Assembly: GCA_963970005.1 (NCBI GenBank)
Contig: CAXAMN010022740.1
Span: 328,377-392,376 of the forward strand
Direction: 5' to 3'
Length of the DNA: 64,000 nucleotides
From: Durusdinium trenchii
Taxonomy: Eukaryota > Sar > Dinophyceae > Suessiales > Symbiodiniaceae
The position numbers and the translations under genes were made by a program. This document shows, one piece after another, positions 10,937 to 22,160 of the stretch. The notes below the pieces were generated by a model. It had not been told where the DNA came from, did not search any database, and was given only the letters and a program-made list of their open reading frames with translations. Position 1 is the stretch's first letter, and each line of letters opens with the position of its first letter.

Positions 10937-11024
10937 ACAACAATCCTGCCAGTCCCCACAGAAAAGGGACTGGCTNNNNNNNNNNACAACAATCCTGCCA
11001 GTCCCCACAGAAAAGGGACTGGCT
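10937..11024. other. Sequencing gap between two identical 39-base copies
   Basis: Ten N at 10976-10985 are flanked by the same 39 bases at 10937-10975 and 10986-11024. Each copy contains the inverted pair CCAGTCCC and GGGACTGG. This is the signature of two contig ends that overlap but were scaffolded with a placeholder gap, or of a collapsed tandem repeat. Confidence 0.85.
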
Positions 11025-11108
11025 GCTCTGTAAGGGACATCGGCGGTTCTTTACACCGACCAAAAAGCTCGAAACCTTCTGTGCGGCGATTTCTGTGCAA
11101 TGCGCCAG

Positions 11109-11209
11109 GTAATGCGGCCGTGCTGGACCAACAGCTTGGCCTATTGGCTCAGACGTGGCTTGGTCGGATGACGGGGAATCGGCGCAGTCGACTTGAGTTG
11201 GATCAGTGA
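11109..11209 (+). CDS. Terminal exon, unknown product
   Basis: The acceptor ATGCGCCAG enters a frame NAAVLDQQLGLLAQTWLGRM... ending TGA at 11207-11209. The helical, Leu/Gln-rich composition looks genuine. Confidence 0.55.
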
Positions 11210-11966
11210 AGGAGGTGGTGAATATTGTTTATCTGAATCCTGCCTTCAATTTTAAATTTAACTACTGTGTTTGTTCTATGGTTGCTTTGAGTTGTTGTTT
11301 AATCCAAACGGGTAGACTCAGTGCAATTCTTGGTTCTCATAATTCGCCATCTCCGGTCTGATCCCCAAGTCTTGGAGGGCCCCGGTTTGCCAAAGCGGTC
11401 GAAATCCAACATGGATATTGAGTGCATGGATATTGAGACTCAAACTTGGTGGTTTCCCCGAATCACTCTTGAACTTGGATGTTTTTGAAGTTAATTGCAT
11501 ATAGAAAACAATCCAAAACGGTTTGGTTCTTGCAGTTCCTCTGGTTTCACGGTGTGGCAGACACTTAGTTCTTCAACCGCATGGATCATGGATGACATAC
11601 TGTTGATGGAGAAGATCATAGGGTCACGAGTCTTCACGCCTGGAGGAAGATGCCTGAACAGCTGGTCGCCTCTACGTCTCCCATGTACGTCTCTGTACAA
11701 AGAATCCCCAAGCACTCAATGGATCTCAATGGACTGGAACAGTTGCCATAAACGGTTTTAAAAAAAAAACGTCATAAACAATCTATAGGGTGATTGCCAA
11801 GTCTTCCATGCTGACTTGCCCACTGTGGAATCCCAACGAATCCCATCTTCTTCCATGGAATATGCCTAAAGTGCGTTTTGTTTTTTTGGCCTTTGTGGCT
11901 GGTGTCCTTTCTTTCTCATGCTTCCGAAGCCAGTCTCCCCACATGTCTCCGCCCGCTGAGTTCCAG

Positions 11967-12097
11967 CTCGGGTTTCTTACTCGGGGGCTGGATCAGGTTA
12001 CACGTGAACACGTCGGTGCTGTTCGAGTCGCCTCGACTTTGCGATGCTTATGAACAGATCCTCGGGAGCGTGGAGTCGATCGGGCCGATCCTTTTGG
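11967..12097 (+). CDS. Internal exon, unknown product
   Basis: The acceptor GAGTTCCAG and a GTAGAG donor at 12098 bracket a frame with about 70% G/C third positions (IRLHVNTSVLFESPRLCDAY...). Confidence 0.6.
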
Positions 12098-12164
12098 GTA
12101 GAGCCACGCATGGAGACTGGAAGAGGCGACAGAAGTTGGACACCAAAGCTACTGGAGACTGGAG

Positions 12165-12385
12165 ATGCCCGTCTCCCGGAGTGACCCCCCCCGGTCCACC
12201 TGGCGACCGGGGGTCGCCGACGTTCTCGGCGCATCCGTCGGAGGTTCCCCCCCTGGGCTGGACGGAGGTGTTCGCAAAACCAGGCTTTGAAAGATGTGGT
12301 GCTTTAAGCGACACAGGTCCACTTGTGCAGAAGCAAAGCCAGCGAAGCTTCCTTTCGTGGAGGCCACCGGGTATAAGTCCATGAA
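12165..12385 (+). CDS. Coding island, frame uncertain
   Basis: Two plus frames are open over a Pro/Gly-rich, GC-rich island. One runs to 12384 (PGVTPPGPPGDRGSPTF...). The other starts at an ATG near 12166 and stops after about 41 codons (WRPGVADVLGASVGGSPPG). A plus-strand exon is likely; the reading frame cannot be fixed by eye. Confidence 0.4.
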
Positions 12386-12520
12386 TTCCTTGCATTCGAT
12401 GAAAGATTGAGCGAGCCAATCTCAACACCTGATCACCCTGCAATCTGTAAAAGCCAAGGCATGTGTTTCTTCTCCCAGGATTGTATTGCGTATGGGGAGT
12501 TCGAGTTCACCCCTCCCCAG

Positions 12521-12668
12521 GCAGCTCGAACCGCTGGTTGCCCAGGATCGTCCGAGCCTGCTCACAGCTGGTCACTGGCGCGCCTTCGGCCTTTTCGAGG
12601 CCGGGAGGAGTCACCTGTGGCGGCCCCGATCTGGCGGAAAAACGGCGCCGTGCAGGGCCAGACACGAG
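12521..12668 (+). CDS. Internal exon, unknown product
   Basis: A strong pyrimidine tract and acceptor (CACCCCTCCCCAG) lead into a frame reading QLEPLVAQDRPSLLTAGHWR..., about 70% G/C third positions. The donor is uncertain. Confidence 0.6.
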
Positions 12669-13191
12669 TGTTTGGCTGCGTATTCTAGGTTCCATAAACA
12701 TCCATGGGTGGTTTTATATTTATAAGCTATATATTATAGGATTCATCATAGGGTCATCAATGGGCCTGGGGTGCATCTGTAACTATTCTATACGATGCAT
12801 GGTTTGGGACCTATCGGATTCTGCGCAATGGGATGGACATCTAACAGAAAGAGACGAGTTGGTTGAGCAATGAAACAGAACCCGTCAGGAAAAGTAAAGG
12901 AGAAAGCGTTGTGGGGCCCCAACACCAAGGGTTGACACTGGGCCATTTGGGACCCATTCCTACAAAAAAGCTTGAATGACTGACGAAACCAGTACAGCTG
13001 GCGTGAGTTGTTGGGCCTTTCCAGGATATGCAAGTAGACAGTAGACATGCCAGCAAGGACCGAAAAAGGACAGGATCCAAACGTTAAGTATTACGTTACT
13101 TTGAGGTACTTGAAGTACCTCCTGCCATGGTGAATTGTTCCAAAGGTGTTGGTTTTTGAGCTCAGATCCCACTGACCACTCATTCTTAAAG

Positions 13192-13362
13192 GGACTCGGA
13201 CCGCGTCTTCCCACCATCCATCCGGTCCATCCGCCTTCCTCCGCGGACCGCAGCTACCGCGCAATAACGGCTAGGCGTTTGGCGCATGCCGAGCAGATCG
13301 TTCAAGGGCTGTGCCTGGCCGTGCGGATTGGATGGCACGTGCATCACGGCATTGTGGCTCCG
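13192..13362 (+). CDS. Internal exon (57 codons), unknown product
   Basis: The acceptor TTCTTAAAG and a GTGAAA donor at 13363 bracket exactly 57 codons in phase 0. Proline-rich start, then a helical Ala/Arg stretch (AITARRLAHAEQIVQGLCLA). Confidence 0.7.
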
Positions 13363-13929
13363 GTGAAAGAACGAAGGTCCGAAGAGTGGGGCGGCGGAGG
13401 ATGGGAGCGACGAAGAATGAGGATGGCAGTGACTGAGTGACGTGCAGAAGAATTGGAGAGAAACTCAACTGGTGTCACTGGGGGAGAAGTGTAGGTTACG
13501 GGGAAGAGGCTGAGTAGATGATGAATGGCCTCAGCCTCAGCCCTCCAGAATCCATCTTTGTATCAACATTGGCTTTAGTCAAAGCCTCTCTGAAGCATTT
13601 AACTTTCAGAGTCTATCTGTCGGGGTCTTGAAAGCAAGCCCAAGGAGGTGCATGCAGTGCAGGAACATCCAATAATCCAACAATTTGAGTGCAAGTCCAA
13701 ACAAGAAATTATCAGTTGATGGAGTGCCCCCATTCTGCACCTGTGAGGTTCAAAACCCGCTCAGCAATGGCATGTTCTCCATCATGTCCAATGTTGCAGG
13801 AGTTGTTTCCATCAAATGATGTACTAGTAAATGATACTATTGGAACCCCCATTAAAAGGACATCTCGGGGTGCCAGTGCCATCGAACCGAAAATCACTTG
13901 GACCCTCCGCGAGTTCCTCCTCCTCGTAG

Positions 13930-14044
13930 GAACTCCCGGGGGGTCGACGTCGACACGCCGCCGTTTGAGGCGAAGCATGCCGCGGGTGGGCTCATCATGC
14001 TGGCCTTGTGCCCCACCGCCCACGAGCCCTTGCGCCGTACCGCT
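13930..14044 (+). CDS. Internal exon, unknown product
   Basis: Bracketed by CTCCTCGTAG and a GTGAGG donor. The frame (NSRGVDVDTPPFEAKHAAGG...) has close to 90% G/C third positions. One of the best-supported exons in the left half. No domain recognised. Confidence 0.75.
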
Positions 14045-14384
14045 GTGAGGCAGCCACTTGGCAGTGCAGCTTGGAGCGCCTTTGAGCGCTTCAAGGAATG
14101 CTGACATCGTGTTGGCTCTTAAAGTCCCCAGAGTCGAGGTGCAGGTCTTTGAACATGTTGAGTTTTTTTCTTCGGGGTTGGTTCATCAAGCATCCAACAT
14201 ATAAATAAATCCTTTTGCAAGGACTCCATGACGTCAACCTGGTCCAAGCACGAACCCTTTGGGAGCTTTTGTCTTGACTGACTCTGAACTGGAGAAAGGT
14301 GGGGCATCTGGAAGACAGCTGTTGATGACTACAGGTGAACCCCCCCGCAGACTGACATGTGACCCTGAGAATTGACCTTGGAAG

Positions 14385-14594
14385 TAGAAGGAAGTAGACC
14401 ATATTTTCCTCTACAAGACTCTACAACCCAAGCTGTCGGGTCCATTGTGGTCCTCAATTCACAAGGCCTTCCATGTCCACGGATCCTCCGCCCGCCCGGT
14501 CGTCGGGGACGTCTGGAAGAACGACGCCTCTCCCGGTTCCGGTGCGTTTGGGATGGAAGACGAAGGGGCCGGACCGCCGTCCGAAAAAACATGA
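14385..14594 (+). CDS. Coding exon without ATG, unknown product
   Basis: Seventy open codons end at TGA 14592-14594. The C-terminal part (VVGDVWKNDASPGSGAFGME...) is acidic and Gly-rich. Candidate acceptors are the GAAGTAG and CTACAAG sites near its start. Confidence 0.55.
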
Positions 14595-14599
14595 GAGGC

Positions 14600-15850
14600 A
14601 CTGTCATTACGTTCATAGACAAGGACCATGTGATGTGGTTGAAGACAACTGCCTCAGGAAGTAAGAGGGTGCACTGTGACCGTTTCTTGCTCGCTCAATT
14701 GTGCCGCAGTGAAGATATCCCTAACCCAATGGCACTCTGCCGAAGTGGCAAGCTGTTAAATTTGTTTGTCTTTTTTTCAACACATGTACATAGAGAAGAT
14801 TCCAGGTGCATTTCTTTGTTTAAAGATTTGGCTTGTAGATCATAACTACTGAAATTGCTAGGGAGTTTGAGTATTTGTTTGATCCCAACCTATCCACAAT
14901 ATCCACAAAGTAATAGTTACTATACATAGATTTATCTCATGTATGACCCTAACATATTAATATATAAATTAATGACAATTACATACAATTACTATATATA
15001 TATACACATATTAGACTTACCTCATGTAGCAATGTATGACCCTAACATACCCTAACTATTTCATGGATGGTCTGGGAATGGACCATTCAGGGAATGGGTG
15101 GCAATCCCGCCCGCCCAGATCTTGAGGAAAGATCGCTGCGACACACGACACCACGAGGACTTTGACCTTGGTTGTGTGTTGACGTAAAGCTGGAAGACCC
15201 CCAGAAGACTGTTGAGGTGTTGCACATTCCGTATGAATTGGTGGTGATCAGCCATAGCAGAGCCATTTTAGAGGTCACCCATCGACTTACCTACACTACT
15301 ATATATTATGATATAGTGGCTTCATCTATGTTCCAATACCTCTCTATAAAGTGAGAGGGTCAACATGTGTTATAAATGGTTTTATATAGAGTCTCAAACA
15401 GGACCCCCTACCCCATTTTGTAACATGGATGTGGCTTCCATGACAAACACGTAAGGTCCAGCCTTGGGAGATGTTCCGAACATTCCAAGGCGAGGTGCCA
15501 AGTATCGTCAAGTCATTGTATCATGTCTCGCCGCGATCTCCGCCGCTGCGCTCACATCTCCCTCACCAAGGCTTTTGGGCGGCTTGCTGCGATGGCTCCT
15601 GGAGCGCACAACGGGCAGCGATGGCTGAAGTCAACTGCTTGGGTGCTTTGCTGGCTACTCTAGCATCAACATTACAGTAGCTGGAATGACTGGGGACTGC
15701 TAAGATATGTTTGTGAGTCATGGCAGACCCAGGTTTGCCCCTCCGAAATGGTGGATGAATGCCAACCTACCATTGCTGGCATACAGACCAAATATGATTG
15801 AACTTTGATTGGTCATCAGTTATGAGTTAGGTAGAACCAGTGGTTCCAAA
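14600..15850. other. Stretch with no supportable gene
   Basis: AT-rich, with repeated TATATA runs around 14990-15010. One helical plus frame near 15565-15680 is possible but has no splice support. Confidence 0.5.
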
Positions 15851-15858
15851 GACCAAAG

Positions 15859-15989
15859 CGATCCACCCAACGAGCGCGACCCACGGTCCGGCTGCCGGCT
15901 GCGTCCGCTCCGGCTGGCGGACCACGACCATCCAGGACGCTCGGCCGGAGCCGGAGAGCCACGGCGAGGAGATTTGCGGCTGCCGCTGA
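15859..15989 (+). CDS. Terminal exon, unknown product
   Basis: A CCAAAG acceptor leads into a frame (TSATHGPAAGCVRSGWRTTT..., ending EEICGCR) with about 90% G/C third positions and TGA at 15987-15989. Confidence 0.6.
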
Positions 15990-16731
15990 GCAGACAGAGT
16001 GCCCAGGGTCCTGCCCAGGCTCTAGTTACTTTAGATGGTTGGTTGGTTTTGTTGGATGTGTCTAGTTTGAGACGGGGTGGAAAACCCCCGGATTGATACA
16101 GAAACACCCCACATTGCTCGCAAGTCAACTTGAAGCCTTCAACTTGGAGACTTCAGACCCAGACACTCCATGTATATGGTATATTTACTTACATTGGGGT
16201 GGTTTGGGATGGGTCAATGTAGGCATATATATATATATATGGCATACATGGAGTGTTTGGGAGAAGAAAGACCATTCATTCTCACAGGCCCAGTCTTTGA
16301 GCATGACGCTGGTGCCCAATCATGTTGTTGCTCGTTGGGGGGTGCACCAGTGTCAGTGCCCCTGGTGCACCTTGCCAAAAGGGGCAACAACCAGATGGAT
16401 CAGGATGGACACCGGGACAGCTGAACCTTCCGGAACTGAACCTTTGAAACCACCAGGGACATCGCTCTCCCAACTGAGACTCCTAGGCAACTGCTTGGTG
16501 CCCTGGAAGGCAGCGGCCTGCTTCTTGGAAAAGCTCTTGGAGCCGCAAAACAGCCTGGTGCAGCGTCTTGGAGCCGAAGCTTCATAACATGACATGTTTT
16601 CGGATGGCACAACCAAGGGTCAGGGAGTCAGGGCGTAAGGACACCTTGGACTTGGTTGGTGCTGTTTTTCTGAAAGACGGGCACCTTGAAGAACGCAGTA
16701 TGTTCTGGACCTCGAATACAATCCCCTATGG

Positions 16732-16808
16732 CTCCAAGTACCCTCTGAGAAGGTGCTTGGGGTGGGTGACAGGAGTGTCCAAGTACCTTCTGGTAAGGTA
16801 CTTGGACC
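16732..16808 (+). repeat. Dispersed repeat family 3, copy A
   Basis: Starts GGCTCCAAGTACC..TCTGAGAAGGTG and contains GGGTG-CAGGAG-GTCCAAGTACC and a second TACTTGG. Related copies lie inverted at 19029-19098 and 24966-25048, with fragments near 9205-9240 and 31862-31896. Confidence 0.65.
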
Positions 16809-17102
16809 TCTAATGCAATGCATGAGACATGTCATTTTGTCTAGCGTGGTCGGGTCAACTAGACTGGGGCCAATCAGCTGCAAGAAGTGCACGTATCTCC
16901 AGGAAGCCCAAGTTGGGTGTTCAGGTAGTTTGAGGACCTGGGCTCCACCTGGACTTTTCAAGGATGCACACTCCTCCGTCGGCACCCCTTCAACCCCAGT
17001 AGCCAAATTTCATCCCAAAGTCAATAAAATGACATCGACCTGCGTATCTTGACTACTCCACTTGTTTTTGGTGCTATATGTGGACCCCAGCATCACAAGC
17101 AC

Positions 17103-17242
17103 GTAGTTCCAGGTCCCAACTGCCGACCATCCCAAATGGCTGGCTTTTTGGATGATCTTTGGACCCCCCCAAAACACCAAGATCTTGCCTCTTTTTGCCA
17201 AGGCAAGAGTGTGAAGCTTGGCCAGTGTCTTGGCGGAAGGAA
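17103..17242 (-). CDS. Internal exon (46 codons), unknown product
   Basis: The minus acceptor CACCACGAAG precedes 17242 and a GTGCTT donor follows 17103. The frame reads PSAKTLAKLHTLALAKRGKI then LVFWGGPKIIQ. The alternating hydrophobic/basic pattern looks like a folded alpha/beta domain; I do not recognise the family. Confidence 0.65.
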
Positions 17243-17894
17243 CTTCGTGGTGAGGACACGGAAGACGCCAGCGCTTGGGAGAAAAAGACACACGAAGTTC
17301 GTGCTGCCACAAAGTGACCTGAATGAAGCTGTTGGTCGTTCTGGCCATGGCAGAACAAAAATTATTCGTTCAGGCTGCAAAATCTCACCTACCATGACCT
17401 TGATCTTCCTAAGCTGGGGCCCAATAGAGCAGGCATGGCATCATTTCAGCTCTATAATATTATATATATAGATTATACAGCAAGCAACAAGTGTCCATCC
17501 CACATGTTGCCCAATTCGCTGGTTGCTGCTCAGGATTCGGTGCAGCTTTGCCAATGGCTGACTCTTTCTGTGCGCGATTACCACGCCACTCGCCTGCTCA
17601 GAATTGGTTGGAGCAAAGCCGGTGCTTGGAATTGGCTGTGGGTCAAAACCTGGAAACTCAAACCTTCGTATATAGCTTGACCTCTTTGGAGGTCGTCATG
17701 TTCATTTTGAGTGGTCAATCCGGTTCGATCTGGAACCACTGCCATAGATGAAGTCATATGGAGGATGATGGGAGATCTTACGGAAGTGTTGAACCTCAGA
17801 ATAGACCCAAGGCCCCCCCGGTAGACCTGCCAAGGCAGATCCAAATGACCCAACAACACATGATTCAATGATTAAAATCATTCAAGAGCTCTAT

Positions 17895-17976
17895 ACCAGC
17901 ACCTTCCAACAGGTCTCGTTTGGAGGATTGTTAGGCCCTAACAGGTTTCAATTGGTGACCTGTTGGAGGTGCTGGT
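17895..17976. repeat. Foldback element 2, copy A (82 bp)
   Basis: The ends ACCAGCACCTTCCAACAGGT and ACCTGTTGGAGGTGCTGGT form a 19-20 base terminal inverted repeat with one mismatch. A second copy lies at 24324-24406. MITE-like. Confidence 0.8.
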
Positions 17977-18179
17977 AGAGACATGCTCCCTCCCCAAAAA
18001 GGGATATCAAAGCACAAGACTGAAGAGCTTACAAAGGGTGATTCTTCGTTGAGCAAGCGATGTATCGGCACCCACAGCACCTATAAACACGCTCTTGTAG
18101 CTGCTGGATGGATTTCAAATGGATTTTGATTTCCTCTCTTTGGGTTACTATGGCCTATGGCATTTTCTTTCGCAGACCA

Positions 18180-18398
18180 GCATCAAGCGTCGTCCCCCTG
18201 CGCCTCCCGAAGGCGACGCCTTTGGGTTTGGTGGCACTGCTGCAAATGCCTGGCGTGGCTCAAAAAGCCATGAAGAGTCAAGCCAAGGCACGCGACGAGA
18301 CCGCTTCGCGTGGGGAACGCGTAGACAGGGACGGTTTGTGCCCATTCGGTTTGTGCCCACAAAAAGCTTGGAGTGTGGTGGTGATGAAGGCCCTGTAG
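18180..18398 (+). CDS. Exon-like island, unknown product
   Basis: Of two open plus frames, the one reading SVVPLRLPKATPLGLVALLQ then a Lys/Ala/Glu helix has the G/C-richer third position (about two thirds) and runs to TAG at 18396-18398. Confidence 0.5.
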   Translation, partial: ASSVVPLRLPKATPLGLVALLQMPGVAQKAMKSQAKARDETASRGERVDRDGLCPFGLCPQKAWSVVVMKAL

Positions 18399-18581
18399 TG
18401 ATTTTGGATGTGGATCCCACACCCTGAAGCCAGCTTAGTCCGAGATCCGGGACCTGCACTTTTTTCGTCACCATCCGGTGGCAGTAAACTAAGAGGTGAT
18501 CCACTTGATAAATACTTGTCGCCAGTGCTGGCTGAATCCGTTTTTGATCAGACAAGCAGGGACCCGTTGGGCACGATTCAG

Positions 18582-18999
18582 GTGGACTTCTTCATTGCGC
18601 CCCATTTCTTTGGGGACGACTTCAGCCTGGACGAGGTGTCGCAAGAGACGGATGAGGACGTCTGGGAGAGTCCGGAGGAGACCGACGTCGGCGCTCGGCC
18701 GGTTCCACGGCGCTCGGCCGGGCCAGATGCGGGCACAGATCAAGAGAAGGGCACAGAACTGCTAATGCCTGTGAGTCAGGCTTATGAAGATCATGTATGA
18801 TCATTCCTGGGTAGAGATCAGACCCTGTGGAAGGGCTCAGAACTGCCGGAAGATGGAAGGGTATCGTCCTGCGAGGGCCATCGTCTCCTCCTCGCTGCTC
18901 TGCAGGAGACGATGGAGGCTGCATCCTCCAGCGATGTGCCCTGGTGGCGCGCCGCGCAGATGCTCGGCCGCGTCGGAGCAGCGGTGATGAGAACAACAT
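18582..18999 (+). CDS. Acidic coding island with one in-frame TGA
   Basis: The acceptor GCACGATTCAG starts a frame that stays coding-like for 139 codons except for one TGA at 18798-18800. The first part (VDFFIAPHFFGDDFSLDEVS...) is strongly acidic and ends at a perfect GTGAGT donor (18771). The second part (LLLAALQETMEAASSSDVPW...) is in the same frame and ends near a GTGATG donor (about 18988). Either two exons of one gene with an unusually short intron, or a decayed or recoded frame. Confidence 0.65.
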
Positions 19000-19028
19000 A
19001 GCCCCTACATCTCCGTTTTCGTACCTTC

Positions 19029-19098
19029 TCAGGTTTGGTATGACTGGACCCTCCTGGCACCCACCCCAGTCCCACCTTCTCACGAGGTACTTGGAGGT
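19029..19098 (-). repeat. Dispersed repeat family 3, copy B
   Basis: The reverse complement reads CCTCCAAGTACC..GTGAGAAGGTGGGACTGGGGTGGGTGCCAGGAGGGTCC with two breaks, matching 24966-25048 closely and 16732-16808 more loosely. Confidence 0.65.
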
Positions 19099-19360
19099 TT
19101 AGGGAATGTTTTGAAATGATTTGGGGATCAAGATGTCAGATCATAAGGCAAATATCAATGCACATAATACAATATAGTTATTCTGGATTGTCATTGTTTT
19201 TTCTTGTGAGCAAACACATATATACTTGATCTGGATTCCGCTTCCCATGTCCCACACTCTGCTGGCTCCTTCACCTACTTTGGCTTCAACGCGTTCTTGT
19301 TGCTCCGGTTCACCTCCACTTCACCATGCACCCATGAGACCCTTTTGCCCTTCGATACAG

Positions 19361-19525
19361 GATGAGCCGGCAGCCCCTGCGCGCTTGGCGCCAGCAGTTC
19401 CGCTTCGTCGCGGCTGCCGCCGCCGCCGCGGCGCAACCGCCGGGCATGATGGACTCCAGAGCGTCTGGCACGGCTCCGCAGGCGGGGAGAGTGGAACGCA
19501 TGGAAGTGGAATCCATGGAATCCAT
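19361..19525 (+). CDS. Internal exon with a poly-alanine tract
   Basis: A pyrimidine-rich acceptor (TGCCCTTCGATACAG) and a canonical GTGAGT donor (19526) bracket 165 bp. The frame reads MSRQPLRAWRQQFRFV, then seven alanines, then a Met/Arg/Glu-rich tail. The GCC/GCG run encoding alanine is a likely site of length variation. Confidence 0.7.
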
Positions 19526-19718
19526 GTGAGTTATAATCCCTGGAACTAACATGGAAGTGGAACATAGGCCCTGGAAGACCATTATCCTCTACAAGGGGGT
19601 CTTGGTCAGCTTCCATGATTGTTGGAGCGAGGGTAAGGGATGTTGGATGTAGAATCGCTTTTGTGGGACCCAACATTCAACAAGGACAATGGACTGGACA
19701 TTGATAGCAGGCTTGTAG

Positions 19719-19838
19719 AAGCCAAAGCGGCTGCTCGTATCCCCCCAATGAACCATGGTGACCGACATCGTGAGCTGTTGGCCGTCGAGTTCTTCCGCCC
19801 GTCGATGCTCCGAACTGACCAGACCCGGAAACCGATGG
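19719..19838 (+). CDS. Exon-like island, unknown product
   Basis: The acceptor GCAGGCTTGTAG enters EAKAAARIPPMNHGDRHREL..., and a GTTGGG donor follows at 19839. The frame is also open upstream to 19640, so the exon may start earlier. Confidence 0.55.
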
Positions 19839-19839
19839 G

Positions 19840-20868
19840 TTGGGTTGTCCTATTGTATACATGTAACAGTCAGTAAACAACCACATACAACTACCATGTT
19901 TTTTGAACAAGGCCTTTAGTAATCATCATGAACCACTGCAGACCGGTTGCTGAGGAACATGGGCAGACTCCCAATTAATAGTTAGAGTTCATCCTTTCGT
20001 GCGTGAAGCCAACGGATCATATCCACACACGAGGGAATCAGCGAAATCCAAAGGTCACGATCTACTAACAATACTATAAATCTCATAGAATCCAGCATGT
20101 CCTGCAAGACAGAGAAGAACGAGAACAATAGGATGTCCCGTACAGGGTTCCATTTACTTGGGATGATAGCATGAGGACCCAAAAATCTGTGTAGGACTTG
20201 GAAGAGAAATTAGTGGTCCACTAGACCCTCACATGCTATGTGCATAGCATGAAAGCGACTGTTGGAGGAGCAGATAATATTCTTTTGCTCTGCCAACATA
20301 CAAGATGCCTGGAGGACAGAAGGGTCAAGTCAAACATAATGTGTGTGCTATAAATGGATTGGTCTTGTGAACATCCATGAAGCAAAGGGGTTTGGTGGTG
20401 TTTGTTTTGCTTGGCCCACACCATGAGGGGTGGTCCAAGCTTTCGATGCTGAGGAATTGGACATGCAGACGCCACTAGCGCAACCCCCTAAATATCGCAT
20501 CATATCGCTAATCAATCGTTGTTCTTCTTACTTTGTTACCCAAATCCAATTATTCTGCCAATGATCGCAGAATCATGTTGCAAGTTGCAAGAGCTCCAAG
20601 TTCAGGTGGTTTGCTTCAAGCACAAGTGAATCATAGACACCGTTTTTCTTCTGCACCCTTTCTTCAATCCCTTGTTGACCCATTGCTTGACCTTTTCTTC
20701 CTTGTATGTCTCAAACACTCACAGGTACTTAGTTCATCCATTTTTTGGTCAGCTTAGTTCACCAATCCTCGTATGTCTGGAGGATAGAAGGGTCAGCTTA
20801 GTTCACCCACCTCACTTTCACCCCATCGCCCGGACCCGTGCGGCACGGACTGACCCGGCGGGTGCCAG
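19840..20868. other. Stretch with no supportable gene
   Basis: Holds one member of a loose pair: AACAGTCAGTAAACAA...AAGGCCTTTAGTAA near 19864-19930, similar to AACAGTCAGTGAACAA...AAGGCCTTTACTAA near 22391-22441. Confidence 0.45.
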
Positions 20869-20937
20869 GTCTCCGCCGCGGCGCTGGCCTCGGTGCAGGC
20901 GGACCTGGACGCCTTGCCCCTTCGGCGGAGCTGGCCG
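20869..20937 (+). CDS. Micro-exon (23 codons)
   Basis: The acceptor GCGGGTGCCAG and a GTGGGG donor bracket exactly 23 codons, VSAAALASVQADLDALPLRR plus three more, nearly all ending in G or C. Helical. Confidence 0.65.
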
Positions 20938-21192
20938 GTGGGGGCAGGAAGAGGTGACGGAGGAGCATAGGAGCGGAACAATGAGGTCCGGGTAGGTCCG
21001 GGTAGGTGAGGTTTTGGGGAAGTTTGGATCATTTTGGATCCAAATACATGTTATGCAATATGATAGCCAGAAGATGTATACTTACTTTTGGAAGATGCAT
21101 GATGATACAAACATAATAACACCAGATCAGCGTGCTACTGACTGTTGATAAAACAAAAGTGAGCAAAACCAGGGAAAAAGGTGGCTCGACAC

Positions 21193-21241
21193 CGGTGGGC
21201 CTTTCTCCTGAGGCGCTGGCTACCAGATCCGCCACCACCAC
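21193..21241 (-). CDS. Possible micro-exon, minus
   Basis: On minus, TCTCTGCGCAG precedes VVVADLVASASGERPT, with a GTGTCG donor after. Short, so only moderately convincing. Confidence 0.4.
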
Positions 21242-22010
21242 CTGCGCAGAGATTAGGGGAATGGCTGTGAGCTGGCTGGAATGATGGCTGGATAGGATTG
21301 AACACAGGGAAGGTTTTATATACCTGGACCCCAAGTTAAAGGTTCTCCACCTCCACCCCTTTGTGGGTGCTGGTGGGGAGAGAGGGAGAGAGGATTTGTA
21401 CATGTGTTTAAGTCTTGTCTTTCGTTCATGCAACTATTACTTGGAACCAGTCCAATGTCCCAATTGAGCAACGCAACCTTTTGCGGGGAAAGGCAAGGCA
21501 ATCTGTTTGCTCTGCCGAAGTGTACATTCAGAGGACATTCAAAAGATTTTGCTATTGGTTGGGTTGTGCGATTCTGACTTTAATAGTTGTGGTAGAGGAC
21601 ATGTTTGATCGCTTGGATTGTTACCGATCCCACATCATCAGAGAGGCAACCAGAAGGTCACATCCCAGAACAACAAATTGATGCATCACAGAGTAGAGAA
21701 ACAATGACCAACACACCCTGTGGATTCCTTTCTGGCCACGGACCACTTGCAAACTCTTGGTTCTAGTTGTGGGTCATTGCACCCCGCATCGTGCCCGCTG
21801 GATTAATCGTACCCGTCATTTTCCTCGGTGTTGTTTGCTTGGCTCCCAAATTTCACAGACGATGAATGACGAGGTAGAATTCTACAAGAACCCGGACCTG
21901 GACCCCCAGGGGGTGGTTGATGGACACCCCTTGACCTCTAAGTGGCTATTAATGGACACTCTTTCCGTGGTGCTGGGATATACTTTTCCGACTGTTCCTT
22001 TCCTCACCAG

Positions 22011-22160
22011 TCCATCCGAGGATGAATTCTTTGGGCTATTTGTTCCTCTTCATCGAGGGCAGCTTGGAGATTGCTCGTTCGGAGATCTGTTTGGAGCGAT
22101 TGAACTCGGCGACGTTCTGGGGGTATTCGGCGACTTTCATCTCGCTGTTCGGCTATTCAT
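22011..22160 (+). CDS. Exon of a probable membrane protein
   Basis: An excellent acceptor (GTTCCTTTCCTCACCAG) enters a frame reading HPRMNSLGYLFLFIEGSLEI..., then ATFWGYSATFISLFGYS, with a GTCGTA donor. Two hydrophobic aromatic stretches separated by a charged segment fit a helix-loop-helix in a polytopic membrane protein. The antisense frame is also G/C-rich at third positions, which weakens the strand call a little. Confidence 0.65.
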
